Shown: in pieces, positions 18,089 to 27,137 of the stretch | Layout: every line of letters starts with the position of its first letter | Numbering within the stretch: the first letter of the stretch is position 1 | Origin: Desulfobulbaceae bacterium | GTDB lineage: Bacteria; Desulfobacterota; Desulfobulbia; Desulfobulbales; Desulfocapsaceae | Reading direction: 5' to 3' | NCBI GenBank assembly: GCA_009773475.1 | Contig: WSXV01000016.1 | Location: 1-43,190, forward strand | Length of the DNA: 43,190 nucleotides | The notes under the pieces: model-generated | What the model was told of the DNA's origin: nothing | Seen by the model: the letters and a program-made list of their open reading frames with translations, nothing else | The model's database searches: none | Program-made: the position numbers and the translations under genes

Positions 18089-19108
18089 ATGGTGAGTTTG
18101 AAAGGTGTGGTCAACGCTCTAAAAAATATAGGATCTCTTTTTCGACTGCAAAAGAAGAAGAGAAAAGTTCCCAGTGGTGCAATGAGTCGGGGAGCAGTGC
18201 CGGCCTTTACCTCCATGTCTGCCAATCAAGAGCCAAAACGGCTTTCAATGGCGGCCAGAATCAAATCCTGGTTTCAGCGCTCCGCCAGGCGGAAGGATTT
18301 GAATCGATCTCCAGTGGTGGTGGCCAGGAGCACACCGAAGCGTTTGATACTGGTGCTCTCGGTGGTGATTGTTGTTCTGTCACTGGCCTTTTTGGCGTAT
18401 GGTCCGATTGTCCGTGCCGTTGCTGATATCAAGTTTTTCAAGATTCGGGAAATATCCATTACCGGTTGCCGGGTGACCACCCCGGCGCTGCTGCGGGAGC
18501 TTGCTGGAGTGAGGTATCAGGCCAGTCTGCTGGCCTTGAGTCCGGATCATATAGAGGCAATTTTACGGATGCATCCATGGATTGCCAAGGCCGAGGTCAA
18601 GCGCGACTGGCCTGATGTGCTTATCGTCACAATCCAGGAGTATGCGCCGGAGGCCCTGGTCGTTCGGGAAGTGTCAGGCGGCAGCCAATTTTTTTACCTG
18701 GATAAAAGCGGGGTCGTGTTTGCGCCGGTTGAGCCGGGGGGGGAGTTGGATTTTCCGGTTGTAACCGGCCTGACCGGCAAAGAGGATGCGGAAACCCTTC
18801 GCAAGGCAACCACAGAGGCCTTGGCCTTGCTTAAATTGGTACGCCAGAATAATCCTAATCTGCCACTCCAGAATCTCTCTGAGATGCATGTGGATCAGGA
18901 TGCAGGGATGACAATTTATCTGGCGGACTATCCTTTTCCAATTTATTTTGGTAAGGGTGAAATCAGAACAAAATACAGCCGGTTGAAAAGGGTACTGGAA
19001 GTTCTATATAAAGAGGCAGGGCAGGGAATGACCATTGCAGATGTTGCGTATATTCGGATGGACTATCTGGAGAATAAGGTGCTGGTAGCACACAGCGGAT
19101 CGGGTTGA
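18089..19108 (+). CDS. ftsQ: cell division protein FtsQ
   Basis: FtsQ links the early and late divisome and binds FtsL-FtsB. The 339-aa protein has a long basic cytoplasmic N terminus (1-84), one membrane helix (about 85-107), a POTRA domain (about 115-185, FKIREISITGCRVTTP...LLREL) and the beta domain to the end. I chose the ATG at 18089 with GAAAGGG 8 bases upstream; the frame stays open further upstream into murB. FtsB is not in the window. Six bases separate it from ftsA. Confidence 0.93.
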   Translation: MVSLKGVVNALKNIGSLFRLQKKKRKVPSGAMSRGAVPAFTSMSANQEPKRLSMAARIKSWFQRSARRKDLNRSPVVVARSTPKRLILVLSVVIVVLSLAFLAYGPIVRAVADIKFFKIREISITGCRVTTPALLRELAGVRYQASLLALSPDHIEAILRMHPWIAKAEVKRDWPDVLIVTIQEYAPEALVVREVSGGSQFFYLDKSGVVFAPVEPGGELDFPVVTGLTGKEDAETLRKATTEALALLKLVRQNNPNLPLQNLSEMHVDQDAGMTIYLADYPFPIYFGKGEIRTKYSRLKRVLEVLYKEAGQGMTIADVAYIRMDYLENKVLVAHSGSG

Positions 19109-19114
19109 GAACTG

Positions 19115-20389
19115 ATGGATGAAAAAAATGGAATAGAGTCCGGGATTGAGACGGGGCAGGATAGTGTAAAACACTCCGAAAAACGGACAGCGGGCGAGGT
19201 TGTGGTTGGCCTTGATATCGGGACGACCAAAATATGCTGCGTGGTGGGCGAGGTCTTCGATGACGGGGTCGATATCATTGGAGTCGGCACGGCGCCATCG
19301 GTGGGCTTGAAGAAGGGCATTGTTGTCAATATTGAATCCACGGTCAAATCCATACGTCAGGCAGTGGAGCAGGCCGAGGATGCGGCCGGATGTGAACTGC
19401 ACGCCGTCTATACAGGGATTGCCGGCAATCATATCAAGGGCTTCAACAGTCCTGGTATTCTGGCCATTAATGGCCGGGAGATTAAAGAGGCCGATGTCGA
19501 AGATGTGATCCTGGCCGCCAAGACCGTGAAGATCTCAGAGAATCAGCAGATTATTCATGTGCTCCCGCAGGAGTACATGGTCGATGATCATACCGGAATC
19601 CAGAATCCCCTTGGCATGACCGGTGTTCGACTGGTGACCAATGTTCATATTGTTACCGCTGATATGGGCGCGGTCCACAATCTCTATACCTGCTGCAAGA
19701 AAGCGGAGTTGGAGGTGTTGGATATGGTGTTGGAATCCATCGCCTCGGCCTACGCTGTCCTCAGTGCCGACGAGATGGAACTGGGGGTGGCCCTCCTTGA
19801 TATCGGTGGCGGAACCACGGATCTTGCCGTCTTCTGTGACGGGACGATCCGCCATACCTGTGAAATCGGTCTGGGCGGGCACAACCTCACCAATGACCTG
19901 TCGGTGGGATTGCGCACACCGCTCCAGGAGGCGGAGCGGTTAAAGGAGGATTACGGCAGCGCCATTGCCTCCCTGATCAAGCCAAATCACGTGGTGGATG
20001 TGCCGACGGTGGGTGACCGGGAGCCGCGCAAGGTGACCCAGAAGGTTTTGGTGGATATCCTCCAGGCGCGGATCATGGAGATCCTTGAGATGGTCAATCA
20101 GGAGTTGATCAACTCCGGGCAGAAGAACAGGATCCACGGCGGGGTGGTTATTACCGGCGGGACGGCGCTTCTTGCAAATCTGGTGGATCTGGCGGAGCAG
20201 ATCTTTGACCTGCCGGTCAGGATCGGCTATCCGGTGAAGATCGGCGGCCGGGTGGAGGAGGTGCATACTCCGCGTTGTACGACGGCGGTCGGCCTGGTTA
20301 TGTATGGCCGCCAGAACAGGGCGCGGAAGATGAATACTGATCTTACCATGATGCAGCGTACCAAGAACTGGTTTAAAAAAATTATGTGA
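19115..20389 (+). CDS. ftsA: cell division protein FtsA
   Basis: FtsA is the actin-like ATPase that ties FtsZ filaments to the membrane. The 424-aa protein has phosphate-1 VGLDIGTTKICCVVGEV, the 1C (SHS2) domain, phosphate-2 LLDIGGGTTDLAVF and the adenosine motif VVITGGTALL. It ends in an amphipathic helix (TKNWFKKIM), the expected membrane-targeting sequence. It directly follows ftsQ and precedes ftsZ after a 180-base leader. Confidence 0.98.
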   Translation: MDEKNGIESGIETGQDSVKHSEKRTAGEVVVGLDIGTTKICCVVGEVFDDGVDIIGVGTAPSVGLKKGIVVNIESTVKSIRQAVEQAEDAAGCELHAVYTGIAGNHIKGFNSPGILAINGREIKEADVEDVILAAKTVKISENQQIIHVLPQEYMVDDHTGIQNPLGMTGVRLVTNVHIVTADMGAVHNLYTCCKKAELEVLDMVLESIASAYAVLSADEMELGVALLDIGGGTTDLAVFCDGTIRHTCEIGLGGHNLTNDLSVGLRTPLQEAERLKEDYGSAIASLIKPNHVVDVPTVGDREPRKVTQKVLVDILQARIMEILEMVNQELINSGQKNRIHGGVVITGGTALLANLVDLAEQIFDLPVRIGYPVKIGGRVEEVHTPRCTTAVGLVMYGRQNRARKMNTDLTMMQRTKNWFKKIM

Positions 20390-20524
20390 CGGCGCGGTTT
20401 TTTTGTTTAAGCGAGTACCAGCAGATGCTATATTTCGCCAGTTGTGCTTAAAAGATCTTAAGGTCGGTCACAGTGTGGCCGTGGAATAAATATTTTTTGA
20501 CTAATTGACTGACGGTATTGTGAA

Positions 20525-20545
20525 CAGGCCCCACTAAAGGGCCTG
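20525..20545. promoter_or_regulatory. hairpin in the ftsA-ftsZ leader
   Basis: CAGGCCC (20525-20531) and GGGCCTG (20539-20545) form a perfect 7-bp stem with a 7-nt loop, 24 bases before the ftsZ start. No T-run follows, so a regulatory leader or transcript-stability element is more likely than a terminator. Confidence 0.45.
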
Positions 20546-20569
20546 GCAAATCGTACTCAGGGTGAGACT

Positions 20570-21814
20570 ATGAGTGAGACTATGAGGCCGTTTAGAATGG
20601 CAGAGAGCACGGATGGAGTTGCAGTGATAAGGGTGATCGGGGTCGGCGGTGGCGGCGGCAATGCCATCAACACCATGGTTAACAATAAGCTGCAGGGCAT
20701 TGAGTTTATTGTGGCCAATACCGATAAACAGGATCTGCTGCGCTCCCGTGCTGATATTTGTATGCAGATCGGACCCAGTATCACCAAGGGAGGAGGGGCC
20801 GGTGCCGATCCTGAGGTCGGTGCCCAGGCCGCCCATGAGTCCATTGAGGAGCTGAAAAAAGTCCTGAAGGGTTCTGATATGGTCTTTGTCGCGGCCGGAC
20901 TTGGCGGAGGTACCGGTACAGGTGCTGCTCCGGTGGTGGCCAGAATAAGCAAGGAACTCGGGGCGTTGACCGTGGCGGTGGTGACCAAGCCCTTTCATTT
21001 TGAAGGTAAGGCGCGTATGCGCAATGCCGAAGCCGGCTGGGAGGAGTTGCGGAAATATGTGGATACCATCATCACCGTTCCCAATGATCGTTTGTTGTCG
21101 CTGATGCAGAAAAATAGCAAGCTCTCGGATATGTTTGTGCTCGCCGACAATGTCCTGCTCCAGGCAGTCAAGGGAATTACCGATCTGATCAATGTGCCGG
21201 GAATCATTAATGCCGATTTTGCCGATCTGCGCACGGTCATGCGGGAAGTTGGGCCGGCGATCATGGGTTCCGGTTCTGCCGTCGGTGAACACCGGGCCAC
21301 CGAGGCAGCCAAGCGAGCCATTGATAATCAGCTCCTTGAGGATGTGGGGATAGATGGTGCCCGCGGCTTAATTATCAATGTTTCGGCGACCCAGGAAAGT
21401 CTGACCCTGGCAGAGTACATGGAGGTGTCGGCCCTTATTCAAAGCAAGGTTGATGAGGATGCCAAGATAGTCCTGGGTGTTTTGTACGATGAAGCCCTGG
21501 GTGAGGAGCTGCGGGTAACGGTGATTGCTACCGGTATCGGCAATGTGGTCAAGAAGAATGAACCCCTCAGTCTGGTGGATGAAGGGCGTAAATGTGTGAA
21601 GATCGCCAATCCTCAGGACGCCCCTGCGGCTCCCGCGCCGCCTAATCCGCGGCCGTCCATGGGCGGTTCGGTGCTGAAGTCTAATTTTGAAGGATTTGAT
21701 CATCTCGGTAGTGGAGCACAGCGAAAAGAAGCGCCGCGCACCCAGAAAGAGGTACATCCCTGGAACGAAGACTACCTGGAGACGCCGACTTATCTTCGAA
21801 AAAAGGCCAATTGA
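20570..21814 (+). CDS. ftsZ: cell division GTPase FtsZ
   Basis: FtsZ is the tubulin homologue that forms the Z-ring. The 414-aa protein has the N-terminal GVGGGGGNAINTM loop, the tubulin signature GGGTGTGAAP (about residues 112-121), the synergy-loop segment NADFADLRTVM and a variable linker. It ends in the C-terminal peptide LETPTYLRKKAN used by FtsA and other partners. A 12-bp tandem duplication covers the start, giving two in-frame ATGs (20570 and 20582). AGGG at 20559-20562 and GAG at 20564-20566 precede the first. Confidence 0.98.
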   Translation: MSETMRPFRMAESTDGVAVIRVIGVGGGGGNAINTMVNNKLQGIEFIVANTDKQDLLRSRADICMQIGPSITKGGGAGADPEVGAQAAHESIEELKKVLKGSDMVFVAAGLGGGTGTGAAPVVARISKELGALTVAVVTKPFHFEGKARMRNAEAGWEELRKYVDTIITVPNDRLLSLMQKNSKLSDMFVLADNVLLQAVKGITDLINVPGIINADFADLRTVMREVGPAIMGSGSAVGEHRATEAAKRAIDNQLLEDVGIDGARGLIINVSATQESLTLAEYMEVSALIQSKVDEDAKIVLGVLYDEALGEELRVTVIATGIGNVVKKNEPLSLVDEGRKCVKIANPQDAPAAPAPPNPRPSMGGSVLKSNFEGFDHLGSGAQRKEAPRTQKEVHPWNEDYLETPTYLRKKAN

Positions 21815-21828
21815 TTCCATGGTGACAG

Positions 21829-23652
21829 GTGACAGATGAAAGAAAAGGGAGGCATGAGTCCCGAGATTCTCATCCCTTCCATAAATCTCCCTCCAGTCTT
21901 TTGTCCTCTGAGAGAGGAAGTTATCTCAAGAAATGGACAGGGCGCCTGCCCATTGCCCTGATCTATCCCAATTCGTATGCTGTCGGCATGTCCAGCCTGG
22001 GTTTTCAGCTGGTTTATGGACTGCTGGGGGAAATGGAGGAAATTGTCTGTGAACGTTTCTTCTTGCCCGCATCCCCCGGTCCTTTACGGTCACTGGAGTC
22101 CGGCCGAACCCTGGACAGCTTCCCCCTGGTTTTATTTTCCATTAGTTTTGAACATGACTATCTGAATCTTGTGCGGCTTCTTCTGGCCGGCGGCCTGGCC
22201 CCTTTCGCTGAAGATCGGGAAGACCAGATTTCTCCATCACATCCCCTGGTGATTGGTGGCGGTGTCGCCACCTTTATGAATCCCGAGCCCTTGGCCGATT
22301 TTGTCGATCTCTTCGTCGTAGGCGAGGCAGAACCGGTACTGGAGGATCTGGTCACCTTTCTTGCCACTCATCTGCAGGATTGGAAAAACGGGCATGGGGC
22401 GCGACGTTCTGAGTTGTTGCCTGAGATCTGTCTGTCCTTTCCCGGTTGTTATGCCCCGTCTCTGTACGTCCCCCAATACCAAAAAGATGGTTTGTTTGCC
22501 GGACACCTTCCCGCTGCAGGGATGCCTGGGCGTATTCAAAAGGTGACTAGCCTGAGCTGTACCAAGGCGGCCCATTCCCAGTTGTTAACTCCGGAAGCGG
22601 AGTTCTCCGATCTCTATCTCACCGAACTTGGCCGCGGATGTTCCCGGGGATGTCGATTCTGCGCCGCCGGCTTTATCTATCGTCCCCCCCGCTTATGGGA
22701 TGTCGACGCGGTCATGGCAGGGCTTGCCGAACGTTCTGAATCCGTCAAGCGCATTGGCCTGCTGGGGATGGAGATGGCAAGCCAGGACTCCTTGACCCAT
22801 CTTTCCCGCTACCTTCTCGAGAGTGGCTGCTCGCTTGCCTTTTCTTCCCTCCGGGCCGACCGGATCTCCGGGCCTCTGCTGGATCTGCTTGAAAAAAGTC
22901 AGCTCAAGAGCGTCGCAATCGCCCCCGATGGCGCCTCTGAGCGATTGCGCCGGGTGATTAACAAGGGGTTGACGGAAGAGGATCTCCTGACCGCCGCCGA
23001 AGCCTTGGCCGCTGCCGGTCTCTACAAGATAAAGTTGTACCTGATGGTTGGGCTGCCCAGTGAGACCGTGGAGGACTTAGAAGAGATGCTGAGGCTGATT
23101 CAAAGAATCAGGGCGCGGATTAATCCCTTGGGGCGGCAGCGAGGTCGACTCTGTGAAATCACCCTGTCGGTGAACAGCTTTACCCCTAAACCGTGGACAC
23201 CCTTTCAGTTTCATCCCTTTGGGGTGAGTGAGCAACTGGCCCCCGGAGAGACACGACGTGGTGCAGATGCGGTGCTCACCCTGAAGGGCAGGATCAAATT
23301 TTTACAGACCGGCCTGAAAAAAGAGGCCAATGTCCGGATGACCTGCGATAAGCCTGAACATGTTCTGTTCCAGGCGGTGCTGGCGCGCGGGGATCGGCGG
23401 CTGGCACCGGTTCTCCTGGATATGGCGGCAACGGGTATGGGCTGGAAGCAGGCGATGAAAAAGAATGGGCTTGGGGTGGAACAGTTTGCAGTCCGGGGCT
23501 ACGGCAGAGATGAATCGCTACCCTGGGATATTCTTGATCACGGGGTCAAACAGGGGTATTTGTGGGATGAGTATATGAAGGCCTTTGCTGAAAAACAGAC
23601 CTCGCCCTGTGAACCCAAGGTTTGTCGGCGTTGCGGGGTGTGTCATGATTAA
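21829..23652 (+). CDS. radical SAM protein with B12-binding-like N-terminal region
   Basis: The 607-aa protein has an N-terminal region resembling the B12-binding domain of COG1032-type enzymes (ALIYPNSYAVGMSSLG, VIGGG, DLFVVGEAE) and a radical SAM core with the cluster motif C271-xxx-C275-xx-C278 in LGRGCSRGCRFCAAGF. The last residues carry a CxxxCxxCGxC cluster (CEPKVCRRCGVC), as in fused rSAM proteins of anaerobes. The substrate is unknown. The GTG start at 21829 is the earliest plausible one, 14 bases after ftsZ; its ribosome site is poor. The end overlaps the next kinase gene by 8 bases. Confidence 0.85.
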   Translation: MTDERKGRHESRDSHPFHKSPSSLLSSERGSYLKKWTGRLPIALIYPNSYAVGMSSLGFQLVYGLLGEMEEIVCERFFLPASPGPLRSLESGRTLDSFPLVLFSISFEHDYLNLVRLLLAGGLAPFAEDREDQISPSHPLVIGGGVATFMNPEPLADFVDLFVVGEAEPVLEDLVTFLATHLQDWKNGHGARRSELLPEICLSFPGCYAPSLYVPQYQKDGLFAGHLPAAGMPGRIQKVTSLSCTKAAHSQLLTPEAEFSDLYLTELGRGCSRGCRFCAAGFIYRPPRLWDVDAVMAGLAERSESVKRIGLLGMEMASQDSLTHLSRYLLESGCSLAFSSLRADRISGPLLDLLEKSQLKSVAIAPDGASERLRRVINKGLTEEDLLTAAEALAAAGLYKIKLYLMVGLPSETVEDLEEMLRLIQRIRARINPLGRQRGRLCEITLSVNSFTPKPWTPFQFHPFGVSEQLAPGETRRGADAVLTLKGRIKFLQTGLKKEANVRMTCDKPEHVLFQAVLARGDRRLAPVLLDMAATGMGWKQAMKKNGLGVEQFAVRGYGRDESLPWDILDHGVKQGYLWDEYMKAFAEKQTSPCEPKVCRRCGVCHD

Positions 23653-25171
23653 TAGCGATTCCCCCGTTGACAGCCCGATCTCTTTGACCGTGAAAAAACC
23701 TTTGGCACGGGAAGAGATGCGGGCCGGACTCCGTCCTTTTCAGCTGGTGAAATATTTTTCCTTCACCAGTCTTGTGGTGATTCTGGTGTTCACCCTGTTT
23801 CTTTCCTGGGTTATCTCGAACCATGCCCGCAAGGTCATGCTGGAACAGAGTGAGGAGTATTCTCTCCTGCTTGCGGAAAACCTCAATCAGCAGGTCTTCC
23901 GGAGTTTTGTCCTGCCGACGGTAGTCCGCTTTGGAAAAATTGCCCTCAGTCATCCTGAGCAGTTTGAACTCCTTGACCGGATTGTTAAAAATGCCACGCA
24001 AGGATTGAAAACAGAATCCGTCACCATCTATGACTCAAGTCTCAATGTTATTTCCTATTCGACCCTGCCGGAACTTGTCGGCAAGAAAGATGCGGGGGGC
24101 GTTGAATATCAGAAGGCCTTAAAAAATACTCCCAACTCCCAGATAGTCTTCAGTGGTTCGGTCTGGAGTCTGATTCCCGGGGCTCCTGAGGTCTACTGTC
24201 AGCTCAAAACCTATATCCCTTTACGACAGGTCAGCAGCACTGGCGCATCCAGTCCGCAGATCATGGGAGTGGTGGAGATTACCCAGAATCTGTCTCGGGA
24301 GTATGGGGCCATTATTCAATTACAGGGACGCATTATCCTTGTTTCCAGTGTTATTATGGCAGTGTTGTTTGTTGTCCTTCGCACCATAGTCAGTCGGGGT
24401 GACCGGATCATGGAGGTTCGGGCCACAGAAAGGTTGCGGCTGGAAGAGAAGTTGAACCAGTCCGAGCGCCTTGCCCACCTGGGAACCATGGTGGCGACGG
24501 TATCCCATGAGATCAAGAGTCCCTTGGGAATCATCAGGAGTACGGCCGAACTCCTTGAGAAAAGGATTAAAAAAGTGGCCCCCGGCAATGAACAATTAGC
24601 CAGGATCATTGTTGATGAGACCTCCCGATTAAATACTATTGTGATGGAATTTCTCGATTTTGCCAAGCCGCAGGAACCGAAACTGGCGAGGATGGATGTC
24701 AATGAGGTTGTCCGTCGAGCCTTGCAGTTCATTGAACCGAAAGCGCGGGAACAGAATGTTGAGTTGCAGGCCGAGCTTGATGACACCCTTCCTTCCGTTG
24801 ATCTTGATCAGGAGATGTTTTACCGGGCCCTGCTCAACATTCTGGTGAATGGATTGCAGTCCATGGACAGTGAGGGAGTGCTGGAGGTCACCACCGCCAA
24901 AGCAAAGGCCAACGGCTCAGAAAAGGATATTGATGACGCCATGTCCCGGAACCGATTTGCTGGAGCTGTTGAAATCATGATTCGGGACAGCGGCAAGGGG
25001 ATGTCCGCCGAAAAACTTGAGCATATTTTCGAACCTTTTTTCTCCGATAAAAACCGCGGGACAGGGTTGGGCCTGGCCATCACCCGCAATATTATTGAGC
25101 AGCATCACGGCTCTGTCAGAGTTAAGAGTAAAGAGGGGCTGGGAACAACCTTTACTATTGTTTTACCCTGA
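23645..25171 (+). CDS. membrane histidine kinase, NtrB/AtoS-like
   Basis: The 508-aa protein has two membrane helices (about residues 38-60 and 222-245) enclosing a periplasmic sensor region, then a HisKA domain with ATVSHEIKSPLGI (phospho-acceptor H288) and a HATPase_c domain (DSGKGMSAEKLEHIFEPFF, GTGLGLAITRNIIEQHHG). I chose the ATG at 23645, which overlaps the radical SAM gene by 8 bases. No response regulator with an output domain is adjacent, although a HEAT-receiver protein is encoded two genes downstream. The signal is unknown. A strong hairpin follows. Confidence 0.88.
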   Translation: MINSDSPVDSPISLTVKKPLAREEMRAGLRPFQLVKYFSFTSLVVILVFTLFLSWVISNHARKVMLEQSEEYSLLLAENLNQQVFRSFVLPTVVRFGKIALSHPEQFELLDRIVKNATQGLKTESVTIYDSSLNVISYSTLPELVGKKDAGGVEYQKALKNTPNSQIVFSGSVWSLIPGAPEVYCQLKTYIPLRQVSSTGASSPQIMGVVEITQNLSREYGAIIQLQGRIILVSSVIMAVLFVVLRTIVSRGDRIMEVRATERLRLEEKLNQSERLAHLGTMVATVSHEIKSPLGIIRSTAELLEKRIKKVAPGNEQLARIIVDETSRLNTIVMEFLDFAKPQEPKLARMDVNEVVRRALQFIEPKAREQNVELQAELDDTLPSVDLDQEMFYRALLNILVNGLQSMDSEGVLEVTTAKAKANGSEKDIDDAMSRNRFAGAVEIMIRDSGKGMSAEKLEHIFEPFFSDKNRGTGLGLAITRNIIEQHHGSVRVKSKEGLGTTFTIVLP

Positions 25172-25201
25172 TTTTTTATTACATTGTCATTTTTAAGTTG
25201 T

Positions 25202-25250
25202 TTAGGCTGAAGGCAGAAAGAAATACGCTTCTTTTCTGCCTTCAGCCTAA
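25202..25250 (+). terminator. 18-bp perfect hairpin after the histidine kinase gene
   Basis: Positions 25202-25219 and 25233-25250 are exactly complementary (18 bp) around a 13-nt loop. The following sequence is T-rich (TTATTTGTTTTTG). This is probably the end of the ftsZ-rSAM-kinase transcript. The stem contains the GGCTGAAGGCAG word seen in other intergenic spots of this window. Confidence 0.75.
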
Positions 25251-25292
25251 CTAGCTTATTTGTTTTTGTTTAATTTAAAAAGGGGAAGTGGA

Positions 25293-27029
25293 ATGAGTAG
25301 TAAAACGGGGGAGAAGATCCTCGTCATAGGGGGAGTGGCGGCAGGCTCAAAGGCGGCGTGCCGGGTGAAACGCTTGATGCAGGATGCCAGGGTGACAATT
25401 ATTGATGAGGACAGTCTTATTTCCTACGGTGGATGTGGGATTCCCTATTATGTCTCAGGAGAGGTTGCCGATGAGTCTGAGTTGCGTTCCACCAGTTTTC
25501 ATATGCTTCGAGACGAGAAATTTTTCCAGAACGCCAAGGGCGTCGAGACCCTGACCCGCACCCGGGCCCTCTCCATTGATCGGAAAAAGAAAACAGTGCA
25601 GGTGGAACATGTTGAGACCGGCGCCAGGCAGGAATTGAGCTATGATAAACTGATGCTGGCCACGGGCAGCCAGCCCTTTGTCCTGCCCATTCCCGGGATG
25701 GACCTGGATGGAGTCTTTTCAATCAGTAATCTGCACAAGGCCATTGAAATCAAGAAGAGGATTGCTGCGGGCAAGGTCTCCCGGGCGGTGGTTATTGGTG
25801 GTGGCGCCATCGGCATCGAGATGGCGGAAGCCCTCACCGATCTCTGGGGGGTGGAGACGACCCTGATCGCTTCCAGGCCGCAGCTTTTGGCCAGGATTGT
25901 GGATTACCCCATGGCAGCGATGCTTACCCGTCACCTGCGTGAGATGGGGATGACGGTGCTTCTGGGTGAGGGCGCTGCCGAGATTATGGGGACTGATGGC
26001 AAGGTGACGGGGGTTCGTACCGCTGTCCGCACCATTGAGACCGATTTAGTGATCTCGGCTGCCGGTACTCGTCCCCGTTCGGCACTGGCGCGGGAGGCAG
26101 GGCTTGAGGTTTCGCCCACGGGCGCGATTGTGGTCAATGAACGGATGCAAACCTCGGACCCGATGATTTATGCGGGGGGAGATTGTGTTGAGCTCCGTCA
26201 CTTGGTCTCCGGAAAAAAAATCTATGCGCCCTATGGGTCCCTGGCCAACAGAGAAGGAAGGGTGGCCGGCGATAACATGGCGGGTATTCCTTCGGTCTTT
26301 AAGGGGGCGCTGGGCAGCTTTATCATGAAAGCCTTTGATGTATGCATCGGTGCCACCGGCTTAAGCCTTGAGATGGCCCTGGCTGAGGGGTATGATGCCG
26401 ATGAATCGCTGACGTCTCCCTATGATCGGGCGCACTTCTATCCCGAAGCGGGCATTGTGGTGCTGCAGATGGTTTTTGATCGGCGGACGCGACGGGTACT
26501 GGGGCTGCAGGGGTTCGGTCCCATGAACGATGGTGTTTTGGCGCGCATTAATGCGGCGGTCCCGCTTATCAGCGCCGGGGCTACCATAGAAGATTTTGGA
26601 ACCGTGGAGATGGCCTATTCGCCTCCATTTTCCTCGGCCATTGATTCGATCAACGCCGCTGCCTATGTCGCAGAAAATATTTGTGATGGCCGTCTGCATA
26701 AGATCTCCATGCTTGAATTTTTGACTTGGATGGATGACTTCTCGACTCAACCAGACTGGCTGGCCCTTGATATTCGCCATCCCAACGAGGCAGAACCCTT
26801 TGTAAACAAATTTGGCGAGAAGCTCTGGCTGGCAATTCCTTATGACGAGGTTCGAGCCAGATATCAGGAACTGCCGGTTGATAAAGACCTGGTTCTGGTG
26901 TGTAATTCCGGCACCCGTTCCTTTGAAGTCCAAAGTTTTTTAGACAGTGTGGGATTTAAGAGGAGCCTGGTTATGATTGGAGGATTGAATGTGGTGAAAA
27001 AGATAGGGGTGGATTGGTATCCAGAATAG
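25293..27029 (+). CDS. CoA-disulfide/persulfide reductase with C-terminal rhodanese domain
   Basis: The 578-aa flavoprotein has the FAD Rossmann motif VIGGVAAGSKAACRVKRL, the redox-active Cys48 in SYGGCGIPYYVSG, a second NAD(P)H fold (VVIGGGAIGIEMAEAL) and the dimerisation domain. The last 100 residues are a rhodanese with C537 in VCNSGTRSFE. This layout matches CoADR-RHD and NADH-dependent persulfide reductases (Npsr-like), which reduce CoA or glutathione persulfide and disulfide with NAD(P)H. It fits a sulfur-cycling organism. I chose the ATG at 25293 with AGGGGAAG upstream. Transcription appears independent, between two hairpins. Confidence 0.9.
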   Translation: MSSKTGEKILVIGGVAAGSKAACRVKRLMQDARVTIIDEDSLISYGGCGIPYYVSGEVADESELRSTSFHMLRDEKFFQNAKGVETLTRTRALSIDRKKKTVQVEHVETGARQELSYDKLMLATGSQPFVLPIPGMDLDGVFSISNLHKAIEIKKRIAAGKVSRAVVIGGGAIGIEMAEALTDLWGVETTLIASRPQLLARIVDYPMAAMLTRHLREMGMTVLLGEGAAEIMGTDGKVTGVRTAVRTIETDLVISAAGTRPRSALAREAGLEVSPTGAIVVNERMQTSDPMIYAGGDCVELRHLVSGKKIYAPYGSLANREGRVAGDNMAGIPSVFKGALGSFIMKAFDVCIGATGLSLEMALAEGYDADESLTSPYDRAHFYPEAGIVVLQMVFDRRTRRVLGLQGFGPMNDGVLARINAAVPLISAGATIEDFGTVEMAYSPPFSSAIDSINAAAYVAENICDGRLHKISMLEFLTWMDDFSTQPDWLALDIRHPNEAEPFVNKFGEKLWLAIPYDEVRARYQELPVDKDLVLVCNSGTRSFEVQSFLDSVGFKRSLVMIGGLNVVKKIGVDWYPE

Positions 27030-27067
27030 GAGAATAGGAATATAGGATCTGAAACAGGATTTTCAAT

Positions 27068-27083
27068 AAGGCGTTCCCGCCTT
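27068..27083 (+). terminator. short GC hairpin after the CoADR gene
   Basis: AAGGCG-TTCC-CGCCTT forms a 6-bp stem. A T-rich tract (TTTTTTT) follows only 25 bases later, so termination is plausible but not certain. It precedes the HEAT-receiver gene by 55 bases. Confidence 0.4.
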
Positions 27084-27137
27084 GGTTTCGTGAGATTCCT
27101 TATAATTTTTTTAACAACAACTGAGGTAGAAAACGAC

